IMG/VR virus record: IMGVR_UViG_3300032731_000205
Location: 1-25,056 of that record
Reading direction: 5' to 3' (one strand)
Length of the DNA stretch: 25,056 nucleotides
DNA from: a virus
Under the pieces are notes generated by a model. That model was not told the DNA's origin. It saw only the letters and a list, made by a program, of their open reading frames with translations, and did not search any database. This document shows positions 8,401 to 17,158 of this stretch, piece after piece (the stretch's first letter is position 1; every line of letters starts with the position of its first letter). Both the position numbers and the translations under genes were made by a program.

Positions 8401-11400
8401 AGCAGTAGGCATCGGATTAGGAGCACCCTGACCAAGTATCTCAAGCAAAGTATCTTTGAGCATATCTGGGTCTTTCTCGTCTAACCACTCTAAAAACCGC
8501 TCAGGCATAGACCCGAATATAATGCCTAACTCAAATGGTTTGGGAATACGATAGATGGCATCCTCCGTGAATATAATCCAGAACAGGTCTTTTTGCCATT
8601 GCGGTATCTCTTTCCAGCGTGGGTCGTCCCTATTGGCTAGATAAAGAGTTATGGAAGGCAAGGTTATCCCGACAAATATCTTGAAAGAAGTCCTGGCTGG
8701 ATGCTCTTTGAAGGAGCTTGCCATCCTGCCCCAACCACGAACATTAGCGTTAAAGAATGCTGCGAGCCTGTTGATGGAGAAAGCGGTAGTTCCTGCCTGT
8801 GCGAAGTCCAGAGATACATTCCTTGAGGAGTAACCAGCTTCAAGAGGAACAGCACCAGCTTTGATACCTTTCTTGAATTCGCCTAGCCTGGTGGCTTTCT
8901 CGCCAAACTCACTCACAATCTGAAATAGCTCCAATGGATGCTTGACGTAATCGGTGAACTTATGTCCCTCAACAACTTCCTTGAAGGACTTGCTGAGATA
9001 CTGCCTGTCCATTGAGACCAGCATAGCACGCTCACCACCAGAGGCTCGGTATAGCTGATAATCGCTATCCCTACGGATAACGCCAGCCAAGCCTTTCAAA
9101 AAATCAACAGCAGGCAGAAAGTTATAATTAGAGTAGACGAAGGCTGTCATCTGGTCTCTAGCAGGATTACGCACCATAAAGTCAGGACTCAGGGTAGCAC
9201 CAGCTCTTAGCCACTTAGCAGGGTAGGATAGAAACTTGCCGATAAGTCCCATTGACTCCCTATCCAGATTAAGCAGGGCATCACGGAGGTCTGGGTCTAC
9301 CCTAAAATACCTTTTCTTCCCATCAATCAATACTGTAACCTCATCCCCACGCACATAGAAAGAGGGGCGGAATATATCTACGACCTGCTCATTCTCCTCA
9401 TCTGTCAGCCCCTCAACATCAACGCCTAGCTCACTAGCCTTGACTCTGGCTACTCTGGCGATGGGGGTTGCTACCCGCTCAAAATATTCGGCAAGCTCTG
9501 GGTTCTGGTCTACCAGATTTGCCATCATTATACCGACCTGGTTTCTCTCAGCAGCACTCACCAATACATAAGTGTTCTTGACGATACTCTCAAGCGGATT
9601 GATTATCTCACGCTCCGAGCCTTTTATCCTCTTGATAGGCTGAGCGATATTTGCCATCTTCTTACCCATCAAACCCTTGGCTGCCAGCTCATTGTAGACA
9701 CGATAGAATGGCACATAAGATTGTGATGTTGCCCTCAGCTTCTCAAGTAGCTCAGGACTTAGTAGACCCATTTCATTAGAATAAACCAGGAGTCTATCCT
9801 GATACTCATAGAGCCTGTTTGCCAGCTTGGGGAAGTATGTGTTTTCGCCAGCTATTTGAGCCACTGTATCCCTAGCATCCTCTAGGCTAATACCAGTTTC
9901 AATCTCCCTGCCGTGCAGCTCTACAGCCCTGCGAGCTACAAGGTAGGTGCTGAAATCTCTCCACTTCTGCGGTTCTCTGACAACGTGGAGTATGCTCTCA
10001 AGGGACTCACCTGTATATTCTATCTGGGACTTACCCTTGACCGCCTTATAGATTTGCTTCCCCAGAGTTCCATACTCAATAAAGACATTCGCCTTGCCGA
10101 TAACGCCCCTGAGCAATCTACCTGCGATATAGGGGTCGTCCTGTATCTTGAGTTGAATACCACCTTTAACCGCTTCGTCTCGGAACTTCTGGATGGCGTA
10201 GATGTCATCTACCATCTTGACCTGAAAGGTATGCCACCCCCTCTTAATCTTGTCAGCTATACCTACATCAGTAGGCTCGGTCTGTATTCTCTGAGCTATC
10301 CTGCCTGCTGCGTCCTTTGGCATAGGAGCTTCTGGCATAGGCGGTGAGACCACAGACGGAGCTGGCTTAGGTGCTACCTTCGGAGCTTGTATCCTTGCCT
10401 TTGGAGGAGGAACTGCCTCAGCCTCCAACTCCGCAGCCATCCTAGCTGCTTCGGCTAGTGTCGTGGGGATAACGCCAACTCTAGGTGTCGTAGGTATGAC
10501 TTCCCTTATTGAAGGGATGACATTTTGGGGATTATCAATAGCAAGAGATTCTATTAGAGTTCCCTCTTTATTGTTTATGTCAATAAAATACTGAATACCA
10601 GTACGGTGAAGGGCTGTCAAGGATTTAATAGCTGCTTCTTGCTGGACATTTATCCCACCAAATATTTCTAGGTTGAGATTACCTGACTCCTCAAAGAAAG
10701 CCCTGATATAACCAGACTCTCGCTGAAACTTTATGACATCTATCCCTGCTGCTTTAGCAAGTTGGACTAATGCTTCTGCGTGAGTGCCCGTAACATCAAG
10801 AAACCCTACAAAGTTCCCTTCTGGTGAAATCAATCTGATACGTCTTTGTTCGGTTATCGGTATAATATCTAGTTCGGCTTGTTTTATAAGTTCAACCTCT
10901 GGGGTAACAGGTGGAACTTCAAGGGCAGATTCGGGAGTCATCTTGTGCCTGATAATACTATCTCTCTCTGCCTTATCAAGTTCTGCTATCCGAGAGTCAG
11001 CCCAACCCAAATCTCTTAATTGTGTAACCTCTGGGGTAGTGGGCAAGACAGCTCCCTCAATCCTAGCCTGTCTCTCTATTTCTGACGGCAATTTTGTAGG
11101 TTCATACCAGTTACCAGTTTCAGGGTCTTGGATAAAACCTTTCGCTTCTAATTCCAAAGGCGTCAATCCTGCAATAGCGGATGGTCTAGCCCTACGCAAC
11201 GAAGCGTAGCCAGCTCCGAACACAGCCAGAGGAGCAGTAGCTATGAGCGTCCTCACAAACACATCGCCCATACCTTCAAATATACTTTGGTTCTCGTCAA
11301 TTATCCTGACGCCAGCGTTCATTACTGCCTGCTGAGCTACTTCCTCCATAGCCTCAATTATCTCAATCGTGCTGAATGTTCTTAGACCTTTCTTTGCCAG

Positions 11401-12978
11401 ATTACGCAATGTCCTTGTAGCTAACTGCTCAGTTACCTCTTTAGAGAACATCTTGAATATATGAGGGAATACTTGCTTTAGGTATGGTAGGTCTCCTGCT
11501 ACCTCTATTGATGAAACGAGCACGCCAATCGGCAGAGACATAAGACCAGCCTGTTCCTCAGTAGCTCCGTGAGCCAGTAGTGTTTCGTGGGCTTCCTGAG
11601 CCTGCGGAGGTATAGCCATAGCCATACCAGCAGCTATGCCCAGAGCTGGATTGCCTGTGGCTGCTGCTACCGTAACAGTTGTCCCCATAATAGCCAGCAT
11701 AAAAGGAGCGGTGCTTGCGAACTCGTAAGCCCAATACATCGGGTCGCCTGCTACTTCTGGATGCTTGACACAGCCCTCAGACCACTCTAATCTAGGGGAT
11801 AATTCTGGACGCTTGGCTATCCACTCCTGCCACTCATTCTGAGATAAGGAATAAACTCGCCTGAACTCATCCCTTATCTGCTTGTTGCCAGCGTTGACCT
11901 TATCCACCCAATCATCACCATAGATACCACGCTCAAAGTCGCCCATATCACGGAATAAGAAGTTAGGCAAAGCGGAAACAACAAACTCCTGAGACCTCTG
12001 ATAGAGCTGCTTCCCCCCTAAGTAGAAGGCATCCCATACATCCTTGAGCTTGCTTTCTACTGGTAGGGGGTCAAACTCCTGAGTTGCGTAATTATAAGTG
12101 CCGACCCACGCACCAGTATGGTCGTAGGCTGTGCCTCTATTTATGTCTATGGTGAGGAGCTTACTAACTCCATCAACAGGTAACACTAACTTTTGGATAC
12201 TAAAGACTTGCCCTATCTCCTCCCAACTAAAGCCCATAGTCCTGAGCAAATCCTGTTTAGGTCTGGTGCTACCGCCTGTTCTTATCTCATCAATGAAGCC
12301 ACCGAAGTCCTCCTTGACCTGAGTTTGAAGCTCCTCATATCCCCTGTCTGGATAAACAGAGTGAATTGTATCAATATACTTCTGCTTCTCAGTAACCATA
12401 AAGAAACGACTGATTTCCTCTGCTGTAATACCAGCCACAAACACACGGAGCAAACTCTCACTATCAGGAGTTCTACCTAGATTGTAGATAGTATTAAATA
12501 AGGCTTGCGGGTCTCTCTGGGATAAGTCAACTAGCTGCGTCCACACCATTTCAGGCAGCTCCTCTACTGTGTAGCCCCAACTAGCCTCTGGTCTAAACCT
12601 CTCAGGGAATAATCGCTTGAGCAAATCAGAGACCGCAGGTATTATCTGTGGTGAAACAGGTATCTCGGCAGGCTCAATACCTTCAACTGGCGTAACACCA
12701 ATCCGCATCTGCTCTATTTGTTCTTCGCTATACCTAATTCCCTGCGGACTGATTGCACCGCCTTCGGGAAATAACTCCCACCGCTCAGGAGTAACAAAGG
12801 TATAAACAGGCTGTGCCCCTTCACCCTGCCCGACAGCCTTTAAGTTCCACAGTGGATTGATGTCATAACCCAAATCCTTTGCCTGTCTGGGGTCAATGAT
12901 TAAGGTCTGACCTTTCCTCAGAGCCTTGAGCCTTTTCTCTAACTCGGTCTCTTGTGTTACTTGTGCTTCTTGAACCAT
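5482..12978 (-). CDS. Giant polyvalent / internal virion ejection protein (LPD38-like)
   Basis: This 2,498-aa protein fills nearly a third of the window. Hydrophobic stretches at about 424-457, 475-492, 577-592 and 1433-1446 could insert in membranes. Residues about 714-800 hold a small alpha/beta domain (from GNFVGFLDVTGTHAEALV on) of a type seen in phage polyvalent proteins. A Pro-rich linker (about 856-891) follows. Residues about 1255-1465, with DFMVRNPARDQ and the sequence after it, match my memory of large polyvalent protein-associated domain 38. The last 1,000 residues are helical and charged, with loosely repeated YVQYY/HPEF-type blocks at about 2231-2263 and 2349-2387. I infer a protein packaged in the head and injected with DNA. 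It starts by a one-base TAATG overlap with the preceding gene. No HExxH or other enzyme site was found. Confidence 0.75.
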   Translation of the reverse strand: MVQEAQVTQETELEKRLKALRKGQTLIIDPRQAKDLGYDINPLWNLKAVGQGEGAQPVYTFVTPERWELFPEGGAISPQGIRYSEEQIEQMRIGVTPVEGIEPAEIPVSPQIIPAVSDLLKRLFPERFRPEASWGYTVEELPEMVWTQLVDLSQRDPQALFNTIYNLGRTPDSESLLRVFVAGITAEEISRFFMVTEKQKYIDTIHSVYPDRGYEELQTQVKEDFGGFIDEIRTGGSTRPKQDLLRTMGFSWEEIGQVFSIQKLVLPVDGVSKLLTIDINRGTAYDHTGAWVGTYNYATQEFDPLPVESKLKDVWDAFYLGGKQLYQRSQEFVVSALPNFLFRDMGDFERGIYGDDWVDKVNAGNKQIRDEFRRVYSLSQNEWQEWIAKRPELSPRLEWSEGCVKHPEVAGDPMYWAYEFASTAPFMLAIMGTTVTVAAATGNPALGIAAGMAMAIPPQAQEAHETLLAHGATEEQAGLMSLPIGVLVSSIEVAGDLPYLKQVFPHIFKMFSKEVTEQLATRTLRNLAKKGLRTFSTIEIIEAMEEVAQQAVMNAGVRIIDENQSIFEGMGDVFVRTLIATAPLAVFGAGYASLRRARPSAIAGLTPLELEAKGFIQDPETGNWYEPTKLPSEIERQARIEGAVLPTTPEVTQLRDLGWADSRIAELDKAERDSIIRHKMTPESALEVPPVTPEVELIKQAELDIIPITEQRRIRLISPEGNFVGFLDVTGTHAEALVQLAKAAGIDVIKFQRESGYIRAFFEESGNLNLEIFGGINVQQEAAIKSLTALHRTGIQYFIDINNKEGTLIESLAIDNPQNVIPSIREVIPTTPRVGVIPTTLAEAARMAAELEAEAVPPPKARIQAPKVAPKPAPSVVSPPMPEAPMPKDAAGRIAQRIQTEPTDVGIADKIKRGWHTFQVKMVDDIYAIQKFRDEAVKGGIQLKIQDDPYIAGRLLRGVIGKANVFIEYGTLGKQIYKAVKGKSQIEYTGESLESILHVVREPQKWRDFSTYLVARRAVELHGREIETGISLEDARDTVAQIAGENTYFPKLANRLYEYQDRLLVYSNEMGLLSPELLEKLRATSQSYVPFYRVYNELAAKGLMGKKMANIAQPIKRIKGSEREIINPLESIVKNTYVLVSAAERNQVGIMMANLVDQNPELAEYFERVATPIARVARVKASELGVDVEGLTDEENEQVVDIFRPSFYVRGDEVTVLIDGKKRYFRVDPDLRDALLNLDRESMGLIGKFLSYPAKWLRAGATLSPDFMVRNPARDQMTAFVYSNYNFLPAVDFLKGLAGVIRRDSDYQLYRASGGERAMLVSMDRQYLSKSFKEVVEGHKFTDYVKHPLELFQIVSEFGEKATRLGEFKKGIKAGAVPLEAGYSSRNVSLDFAQAGTTAFSINRLAAFFNANVRGWGRMASSFKEHPARTSFKIFVGITLPSITLYLANRDDPRWKEIPQWQKDLFWIIFTEDAIYRIPKPFELGIIFGSMPERFLEWLDEKDPDMLKDTLLEILGQGAPNPMPTAILPVIEALTNYSFFMARKIVPDSRKNMPPELQYTGWTSEFSKKIGEWLNISPAKFENVVRGWTGGLGSYALDILGSILKGTGVSPYIPEPSPTLADIPVIKAFVVRNPYGSSGETVNKFYELLEEYQKGESYLKEMLSLDEQGKFETYKAAHPELLFYYDFEGDIFYSAAARYLRRVARDLSELRQKQDVIYKSKTMTPEEKRAKIDEIDILKTEVARRAMVLFLGEIPEVMEHSLSEADNRLGEVIEDVPVLSLELPDIYDMRKLNRDYTETLEAVTAEDLEGKAGIPATVFNWFEKETSEKLVGVYPNTSIYKINADPSEGTTFEQYYLQWQERQRITDPQELADHIKEYPKAYLGNLTKRQLELIRKYHRASEDEQAQMLKDIPDLRANPRLDWLRANPKDNARLALWGQAPILTLEAYTEFNRMVADLDIPNGAIPSLTLPPEKSIETHFLYEQLVAEGKSNSWEAQLLKAKDLDYCEWRGVEVPDVPIPSLELKTTHRNLYDALDLAKDIEDEDKREAAIDKIMQTDVGGGLQFRDILRRVEAIEVGTNEKPTPDKIINAWVNRGRVIDEFEAGSSEGKMWLVDNADAYRWALENDKLSDDGGLPDNDVYILENGRSNVKWNIPVLTINRMWREQDTWYNEGIPDNHAHISNDDDRLLAIKRERAAFLEGNEEYRLDRWRRRAFSAVGIEPDFLRFTPEQVETYVQYYELPARGYRQERFLLQHPEFAQAMNTIQGVDIPKAEDVPAVQYDEIYEQYQDLFDIWDAYGDNTSPDYITDSEARAKARSVLFSGTLGREFKTARYRRDAYKDLIGYEEQVDNFVQYYLIIDKGKPSGQDEWYDDDWFLMEHRQFYDTMLTLGIFKERRTFEKVPSREVWRLYGIYQFTPKGEPRYEMRVKYPELDDWLIVTGKVSTPVEKRDTEGISPYEGEASAAYQKWLEQQRQFEEYEERSDELDALLRDWRERMK

Positions 12979-13178
12979 TATGCTCTCGGTGTCCTCACTG
13001 GCAATAATTTCTGCTTAGGTGGTTCGCCAAAGAAAGGGGCTGCCTCTCCTTCCTTAGTTTCTGGCTGCCCTGTTCTCTGGTTCAGGTATTCCCTAAACTT
13101 CTCTATATTAACTGAACTCGGTGATATAAGTGATTGTTCTACCTGCCTGTCAGCCTCGGCATGGGTCAACTTCGCCAT
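12978..13178 (-). CDS. Small protein between portal and giant protein
   Basis: This 66-aa, Pro/Lys/Glu-rich protein has one amphipathic helix near the start (THAEADRQVEQSLI) and a disordered C-terminus. Its start overlaps the portal stop by one base (TAATG), and its own stop overlaps the start of the giant gene in the same way, so the three are translationally coupled. GAGGAGG in the end of the portal gene is its ribosome site. I do not recognise the family. Position suggests a small head-assembly or portal-associated factor. Confidence 0.65.
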   Translation of the reverse strand: MAKLTHAEADRQVEQSLISPSSVNIEKFREYLNQRTGQPETKEGEAAPFFGEPPKQKLLPVRTPRA

Positions 13179-15004
13179 TATGTCCTCCTCGCTCTCGGCT
13201 TGCTTTTAGCTGTTTCCACCAGAGCCTCCTGAGTCCTGCCCCCTCTAGCAGTTTCGGCAAGCCTAGCTATCCTGTCCTCCTCATCTATCTCAGCCCCGAC
13301 CTCCTCCTCAGATGTGGCTTGCCTACCACCGCCACCACCACCCTCACCCAACAGGGACACAGGGGGTTTGCCACGCTCCAACTGCTTAGGTTGCTGACCA
13401 GCCCCAAGAGCCATTTCGTCCTGCATAGTGCTTTCTTTTAGTATCCGCAGCAGGGATTTCAGTGTGAGCTTGGCTTCGGTATCATACCGCTTAGCTTCCT
13501 CGCCAGTAGCTTGCTCAGCTCTGGTTATGAGGCTATGGACTCTCCTGTAAAGACGGATGCGAATGTCATCCCTCTCTGATTGCTCATCCCTCAGACCATC
13601 CTCATCTTCCTCTGGGTGTCTACGCTTCAATATCTCTATCCTGATAGCCCTATCAGGTATCACACCACGCATAGATTGAGCTTCGGTGATTTCAGCGAGC
13701 TTCTGCTCCCTAGACTCGGAGAAGTATTTATACTGTAATCTATACTCGCCTTTCAATTTCGCAGGTTCGTATGTAGTCCTGCCACCTTCCTCACCTAACT
13801 CCACAGGCAATCCCATCTGTATTATTTGCTTGATAACCATTCGGGACATTGCCTGATAGAACATAGCAAAGCATTGAAGTCTGGGGACGAATATCTGGTC
13901 TCTGCTTTCTGTTAGTCTGTAAATAGCAGCACCCGACAGGGGGAAACTGAGGTTGCCGTAATCTACGTTAGGCAAAGAGCCACGCTGCAAGCGACCCTCA
14001 ATCATAGCGTATTCCAGTCGGGTAGCGTTCCTGATGTCATTGACAGGTATAAGCGTGTAACCTCCACCCTTTTCAATACTGACCACTACGCCTAACCCGA
14101 ATGGGATAGCTTCAACTTCCTTACCCTCGCCTGCGTCTGAGGCATACTGCCTAGCCCCAAAGAAGCTCGCCATAGTAAGGTTATGGAGCACGGTAGCCAT
14201 ACGGTTCATTTCAGGATACAGCAAGCGGTTAAGAGCGAAGATGCTCTCGCCTTCGTGGGCTACATTAAGAGGGTCTGCCAGCATTGAACCAGAGGGGACT
14301 CGCTTGTAAATGATAGGCACATAGCCCTCGCCGTTATTCTCGCTGGCATAGGGGTGCTCCTCATCCCTGACCTGCTCCGCATTTTGTCCCTGACCTACCC
14401 AAGCCAAGTGCCTCTTTCTGCTATAGACATCGTAGACCAGAGCATCCTTCTCCACCCCGATGTCCTTTCCTAGCTTTTCCAGAATGTAAGTTCTGGACTG
14501 TCTGGTTAGGTAAGACCCCCAGTTCATACCGTCCATCCCCATATCATACCAGAAGTATCGGGTATCTAATGGACGAACATCCTTAACTGGTTTCCCATCC
14601 TTGCCCTTGCGGTTCAAAATCTGGGCTGCCAGAGAACCCCTGACGCAACTCTGCTCAACGTGGAAAGGATACATACCGATAAGTGCCCTGTTGCCCATAT
14701 TCTCATCAATGGTAATGTAATAATCATCAAGCATCCTCTCAATATAACTGTCCCTCACCCTCTCCTTGCTTTCAACTATTGTCTGGGGAGAGGCTGACTG
14801 TAGAATACCGATGCAGCGGAAAGCAAATAAGATAGCATCATTGAGGGTGATATTAACAATTCTGGGAACTGGCTTGGTTTCGTCTGTTATCATCTTCATT
14901 TCATACGCTTTATTCCAATACAGGTCAAGGTCGGTGTCGTGCCTGTCATAAAGCGGTTGAAACTCGGTTTTCCTCTGCTCTATCTCTTTCAGTTCTAATG
15001 GCAT
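13178..15004 (-). CDS. Portal protein
   Basis: This 608-aa protein is the likely portal, the dodecameric ring at the head vertex through which DNA is packaged and leaves. Supporting facts are its size, its place directly after the large terminase, the helical and charged N-terminal part, the central mixed region (NRKGKDGKPVKDVRPLDTRY, FWYDMGMDGMNWGSYL) and a long helix region at about 375-480 as in portal stems. The C-terminal 110 residues are low in complexity, with a run of six Gly and then a Lys/Arg-rich end, and probably face the head interior. The ATG at 15004 has GAGGAGGG 6 bases upstream. Confidence 0.8.
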   Translation of the reverse strand: MPLELKEIEQRKTEFQPLYDRHDTDLDLYWNKAYEMKMITDETKPVPRIVNITLNDAILFAFRCIGILQSASPQTIVESKERVRDSYIERMLDDYYITIDENMGNRALIGMYPFHVEQSCVRGSLAAQILNRKGKDGKPVKDVRPLDTRYFWYDMGMDGMNWGSYLTRQSRTYILEKLGKDIGVEKDALVYDVYSRKRHLAWVGQGQNAEQVRDEEHPYASENNGEGYVPIIYKRVPSGSMLADPLNVAHEGESIFALNRLLYPEMNRMATVLHNLTMASFFGARQYASDAGEGKEVEAIPFGLGVVVSIEKGGGYTLIPVNDIRNATRLEYAMIEGRLQRGSLPNVDYGNLSFPLSGAAIYRLTESRDQIFVPRLQCFAMFYQAMSRMVIKQIIQMGLPVELGEEGGRTTYEPAKLKGEYRLQYKYFSESREQKLAEITEAQSMRGVIPDRAIRIEILKRRHPEEDEDGLRDEQSERDDIRIRLYRRVHSLITRAEQATGEEAKRYDTEAKLTLKSLLRILKESTMQDEMALGAGQQPKQLERGKPPVSLLGEGGGGGGRQATSEEEVGAEIDEEDRIARLAETARGGRTQEALVETAKSKPRARRT

Positions 15005-15027
15005 AATACCCTCCTCATAGGGACACC

Positions 15028-16500
15028 TTATAAGTAACTTTTTACCTTGGGTCTATCCATTAACGATTTAGCCACAGGCTTCATCAACATCATCAGGGCA
15101 TCGGCTCGGTCAGGAGATTTGACCCCCCTTGACCTAGCCTCCTCCTTTGACTCAAGGAGGAGCTGGTTTCTTTTATTATAACGGTATCTCAGGTCGGCTA
15201 GTTGAGCCTTGAGCTTGGTATCATTCGGTATCTGTAGTTGCTCATCCTGCAAGTCCTGACCCAACTTGAAGTATAGCTCAGCTCTGAGGTTGCCAAATAT
15301 CTCCTTATTCAGAGCAGCCTCGCTGGAATTAAAAGCCTCCACAGCCAGCCCATTATCAAGTAGAATATCAACCACGCCACTACCCACGCCAGTAGCGTCT
15401 ATCCGAGTAATAACTGGTTTCCATTGCTTGATGAGGTTAGCCGTCCTGCCTGCGGAGAACACGTTATCTTGGTGCATCCAAGTATCCCAAGCGATAATCC
15501 TCCCCCCACGCCTTGCCATAAAGACGGTCTCATCATCGCCATACCTTGATACATCAAGGGCAGCGACCACAGAACCCTCTGGCTCAACGAGCACAGACAT
15601 CATAGCGTGCTCTATAACCCATAGCGGAATGAGGGTGTTAATACCCATCTCTGGGAAATTGCCGAGACAATAACATTGGAACAGGAAGTTAAACTCCCCC
15701 CACTCAAGAAACCGCTCATAGACCCACTCAGGAGTAATGAGATAAGGTCTCGGCATCGGCTTATCGCCAATCTTGGCACGCCACTTATTTGAGCGGATGT
15801 CCTCCATAGTGATACCGAACTCGGTGAAGTTCGGCGTATCAAAGCAGGAGATATGAAAGACGCTCCACAGACCATTCTCATTGAGGTAGGCATCCCTGAA
15901 ATTGCCAGTTGGCTGCGTAGGGTTGCCAATAAGCAACTGAGACCTGAACTCGCCAGCAGCCAGAGGGTTCTCCATTGCTGCGTAGACATTGGGGGTGAGA
16001 CCAGAAGCCTCATCGCCAATCACCAGCACGTATTTATTATGTAAACCCTGAAACCGCTCAGGCTCATCGGTAGAAAGACCGATGGCGAACCAGTCCTCCC
16101 GCATATCAATGCGGGTCAGCTTGATGTCGCCACCCAGATTAAACCTAGCCCCTGTCCACGCAGACCTTAGCTCACGCCACAGGATAGACTCAACCTGTCG
16201 GAAAGTAGGAGCGGTAGTAATAACAGTGGAAGGGACGAAGTTGAAAAGGAAAGCGACAGCTATCCTAGCTGCCGTATGCGATTTTGAGGTTGATGTGCTG
16301 GACGCACAGACAGTCCTTCGTGAGTGCCCGCCATCCATATTGAATACAGAGCGTGCTATCTGTCTGGGTGTATCCCACATTGAGCACCCCAGAATATTCT
16401 CAATCCAGAGGTCGGGATAAGCCCTGCCCCACGCCCTGAGCTTGGCAGCTCCCTCTGGCGTCTCCACGTCTAATTTCGGTAATGTCTCAACCTGACTCAT
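15028..16500 (-). CDS. terL: Terminase large subunit (TerL)
   Basis: This 490-aa protein is the packaging motor ATPase and headful or site-specific nuclease. The Walker A region is unusual: SSTSTSKS at 67-74, with Ser in place of both glycines of GxxxxGKS but with the Lys kept. Walker B with the catalytic Glu is VLVIGDEASG at about 156-165. Motif III, IGNPTQPTG, is at about 188-196. The RNase H-like nuclease carries three acidic sites: ALDVSRYGDD (about 311-320), RIDATGVG (about 364-371) and DRADAL (about 463). The length is normal for TerL. The ATG at 16500 overlaps the stop of the 54-aa membrane protein by one base (TAATG). Confidence 0.93.
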   Translation of the reverse strand: MSQVETLPKLDVETPEGAAKLRAWGRAYPDLWIENILGCSMWDTPRQIARSVFNMDGGHSRRTVCASSTSTSKSHTAARIAVAFLFNFVPSTVITTAPTFRQVESILWRELRSAWTGARFNLGGDIKLTRIDMREDWFAIGLSTDEPERFQGLHNKYVLVIGDEASGLTPNVYAAMENPLAAGEFRSQLLIGNPTQPTGNFRDAYLNENGLWSVFHISCFDTPNFTEFGITMEDIRSNKWRAKIGDKPMPRPYLITPEWVYERFLEWGEFNFLFQCYCLGNFPEMGINTLIPLWVIEHAMMSVLVEPEGSVVAALDVSRYGDDETVFMARRGGRIIAWDTWMHQDNVFSAGRTANLIKQWKPVITRIDATGVGSGVVDILLDNGLAVEAFNSSEAALNKEIFGNLRAELYFKLGQDLQDEQLQIPNDTKLKAQLADLRYRYNKRNQLLLESKEEARSRGVKSPDRADALMMLMKPVAKSLMDRPKVKSYL

Positions 16501-16664
16501 TATTCGCCCTCTAGGAGCTTCATCCCCAACATCCCGATACCAGTTACCACGCCACCAGCGATAACCTCAATGTAGTCGGGTGCGAAAAAGATAGTGAGTA
16601 TTCCCAGAGAAGCAAGGCAAAGAATAGCGGTGAATATCTGGGGTCTAAATCGTCTGTGTTCCAT
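16500..16664 (-). CDS. Small two-helix membrane protein (holin-like)
   Basis: This 54-aa ORF starts at ATG 16664 with GGGAGG 6 bases upstream and ends in a TAATG overlap with TerL. After a short basic N-terminus (MEHRRFRPQ) it has two hydrophobic segments, about residues 10-28 and 32-51, separated by an APDYIE turn. Size and topology match class II holins or other tiny phage membrane proteins. No lysin gene is visible next to it, so lysis is only a possibility; a membrane-anchored packaging factor is another. Confidence 0.65.
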   Translation of the reverse strand: MEHRRFRPQIFTAILCLASLGILTIFFAPDYIEVIAGGVVTGIGMLGMKLLEGE

Positions 16665-16680
16665 CTGAACCTCCCTTGCT

Positions 16681-16701
16681 ATATAGTTACGATATAGTTA
16701 C
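16681..16701. repeat. 11-bp-period direct repeat upstream of the 54-aa gene
   Basis: Two perfect copies of ATATAGTTAC lie at 16681-16690 and 16692-16701, one base apart, so their period is 11 bp, about one helical turn. They lie directly upstream of the ribosome site of the membrane-protein/TerL block. A third partial copy (ATAG) follows. A paired operator is a reasonable reading. I do not see a clear -35/-10 pair here. Confidence 0.6.
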
Positions 16702-16879
16702 TATAGAGTGAAAACGTAGCTAATAACCTTGAAATCCGCTACATAACCCTGCGTCATTTTTAACCCCGCTTCTTGGCTACGATTTTAGTCTGGGCTGGGA
16801 TTTTGAATGAGGGGGGTTGACTAAGCACATTCGTCTATCCCATTTACGGCAGCCCCTCTCCAAACGTAAGGGCATCCCT

Positions 16880-17083
16880 CTACTTGGCAGACCGCTTAGG
16901 TCGCTTAGCTGTTTTCTCTGGTGGTGGAATGGCAATAATCGGCTTGTCGCCTAAGCCCAAGCTCTCAGCTATACGCCTCATATTCGTGGCGTTAGTTCCG
17001 TTCCAAGCGAACCGCTCCGCTTCCGCCTCAGTAAAGCCTAGCTCTATTGCCAGCTTGTAGGGTGAATATAACTCCTCTGTCAT
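16880..17083 (-). CDS. Small protein upstream of TerL block
   Basis: This 67-aa protein has two or three short helices (PYKLAIELGFTEAEAERFAW and a MRRIAESLGL segment) followed by a basic Pro/Lys/Arg tail (KTAKRPKRSAK). The ATG at 17083 has GAGGAGG 8 bases upstream. The helical core could be a small DNA-binding fold, and the basic tail would fit that, but I do not recognise a family. It lies between the small terminase candidate and TerL, so a packaging accessory role is possible. Confidence 0.65.
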   Translation of the reverse strand: MTEELYSPYKLAIELGFTEAEAERFAWNGTNATNMRRIAESLGLGDKPIIAIPPPEKTAKRPKRSAK

Positions 17084-17096
17084 TATCCATCCTCCT

Positions 17097-17136
17097 CTTG
17101 ACTTGACTTAACTTAACTTACCTTAACTTACCTTAG
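17097..17136. repeat. Pentanucleotide array, eight units
   Basis: Eight consecutive 5-base units, CTTGA twice, CTTAA twice, then CTTAC, CTTAA, CTTAC and CTTAG, run without a break. On the minus strand they read as NNAAG units and end directly at the GAGGAGG ribosome site of the gene at 17083. The transcript here has almost no C, so it should be unstructured. Confidence 0.75.
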
Positions 17137-17158
17137 GGAGGAGTTTATCGGGATAAGG

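Noticed and set aside
11575-11600. Possible HExxH metalloprotease site in the giant protein (HETLLAH)
   Set aside because: The spacing is HExxxxH, not HExxH, and it lies in a hydrophobic helical region without a third ligand.
16701-16757. 18-aa minus-strand ORF (start ATG 16757) with GGGG upstream
   Set aside because: It is too short to support; its stop falls in the 11-bp repeat and no conservation can be judged.
16665-16879. Leftward promoter with TATAGT as -10
   Set aside because: No acceptable -35 hexamer is found 16-18 bp upstream, so only the 11-bp repeat is reported.
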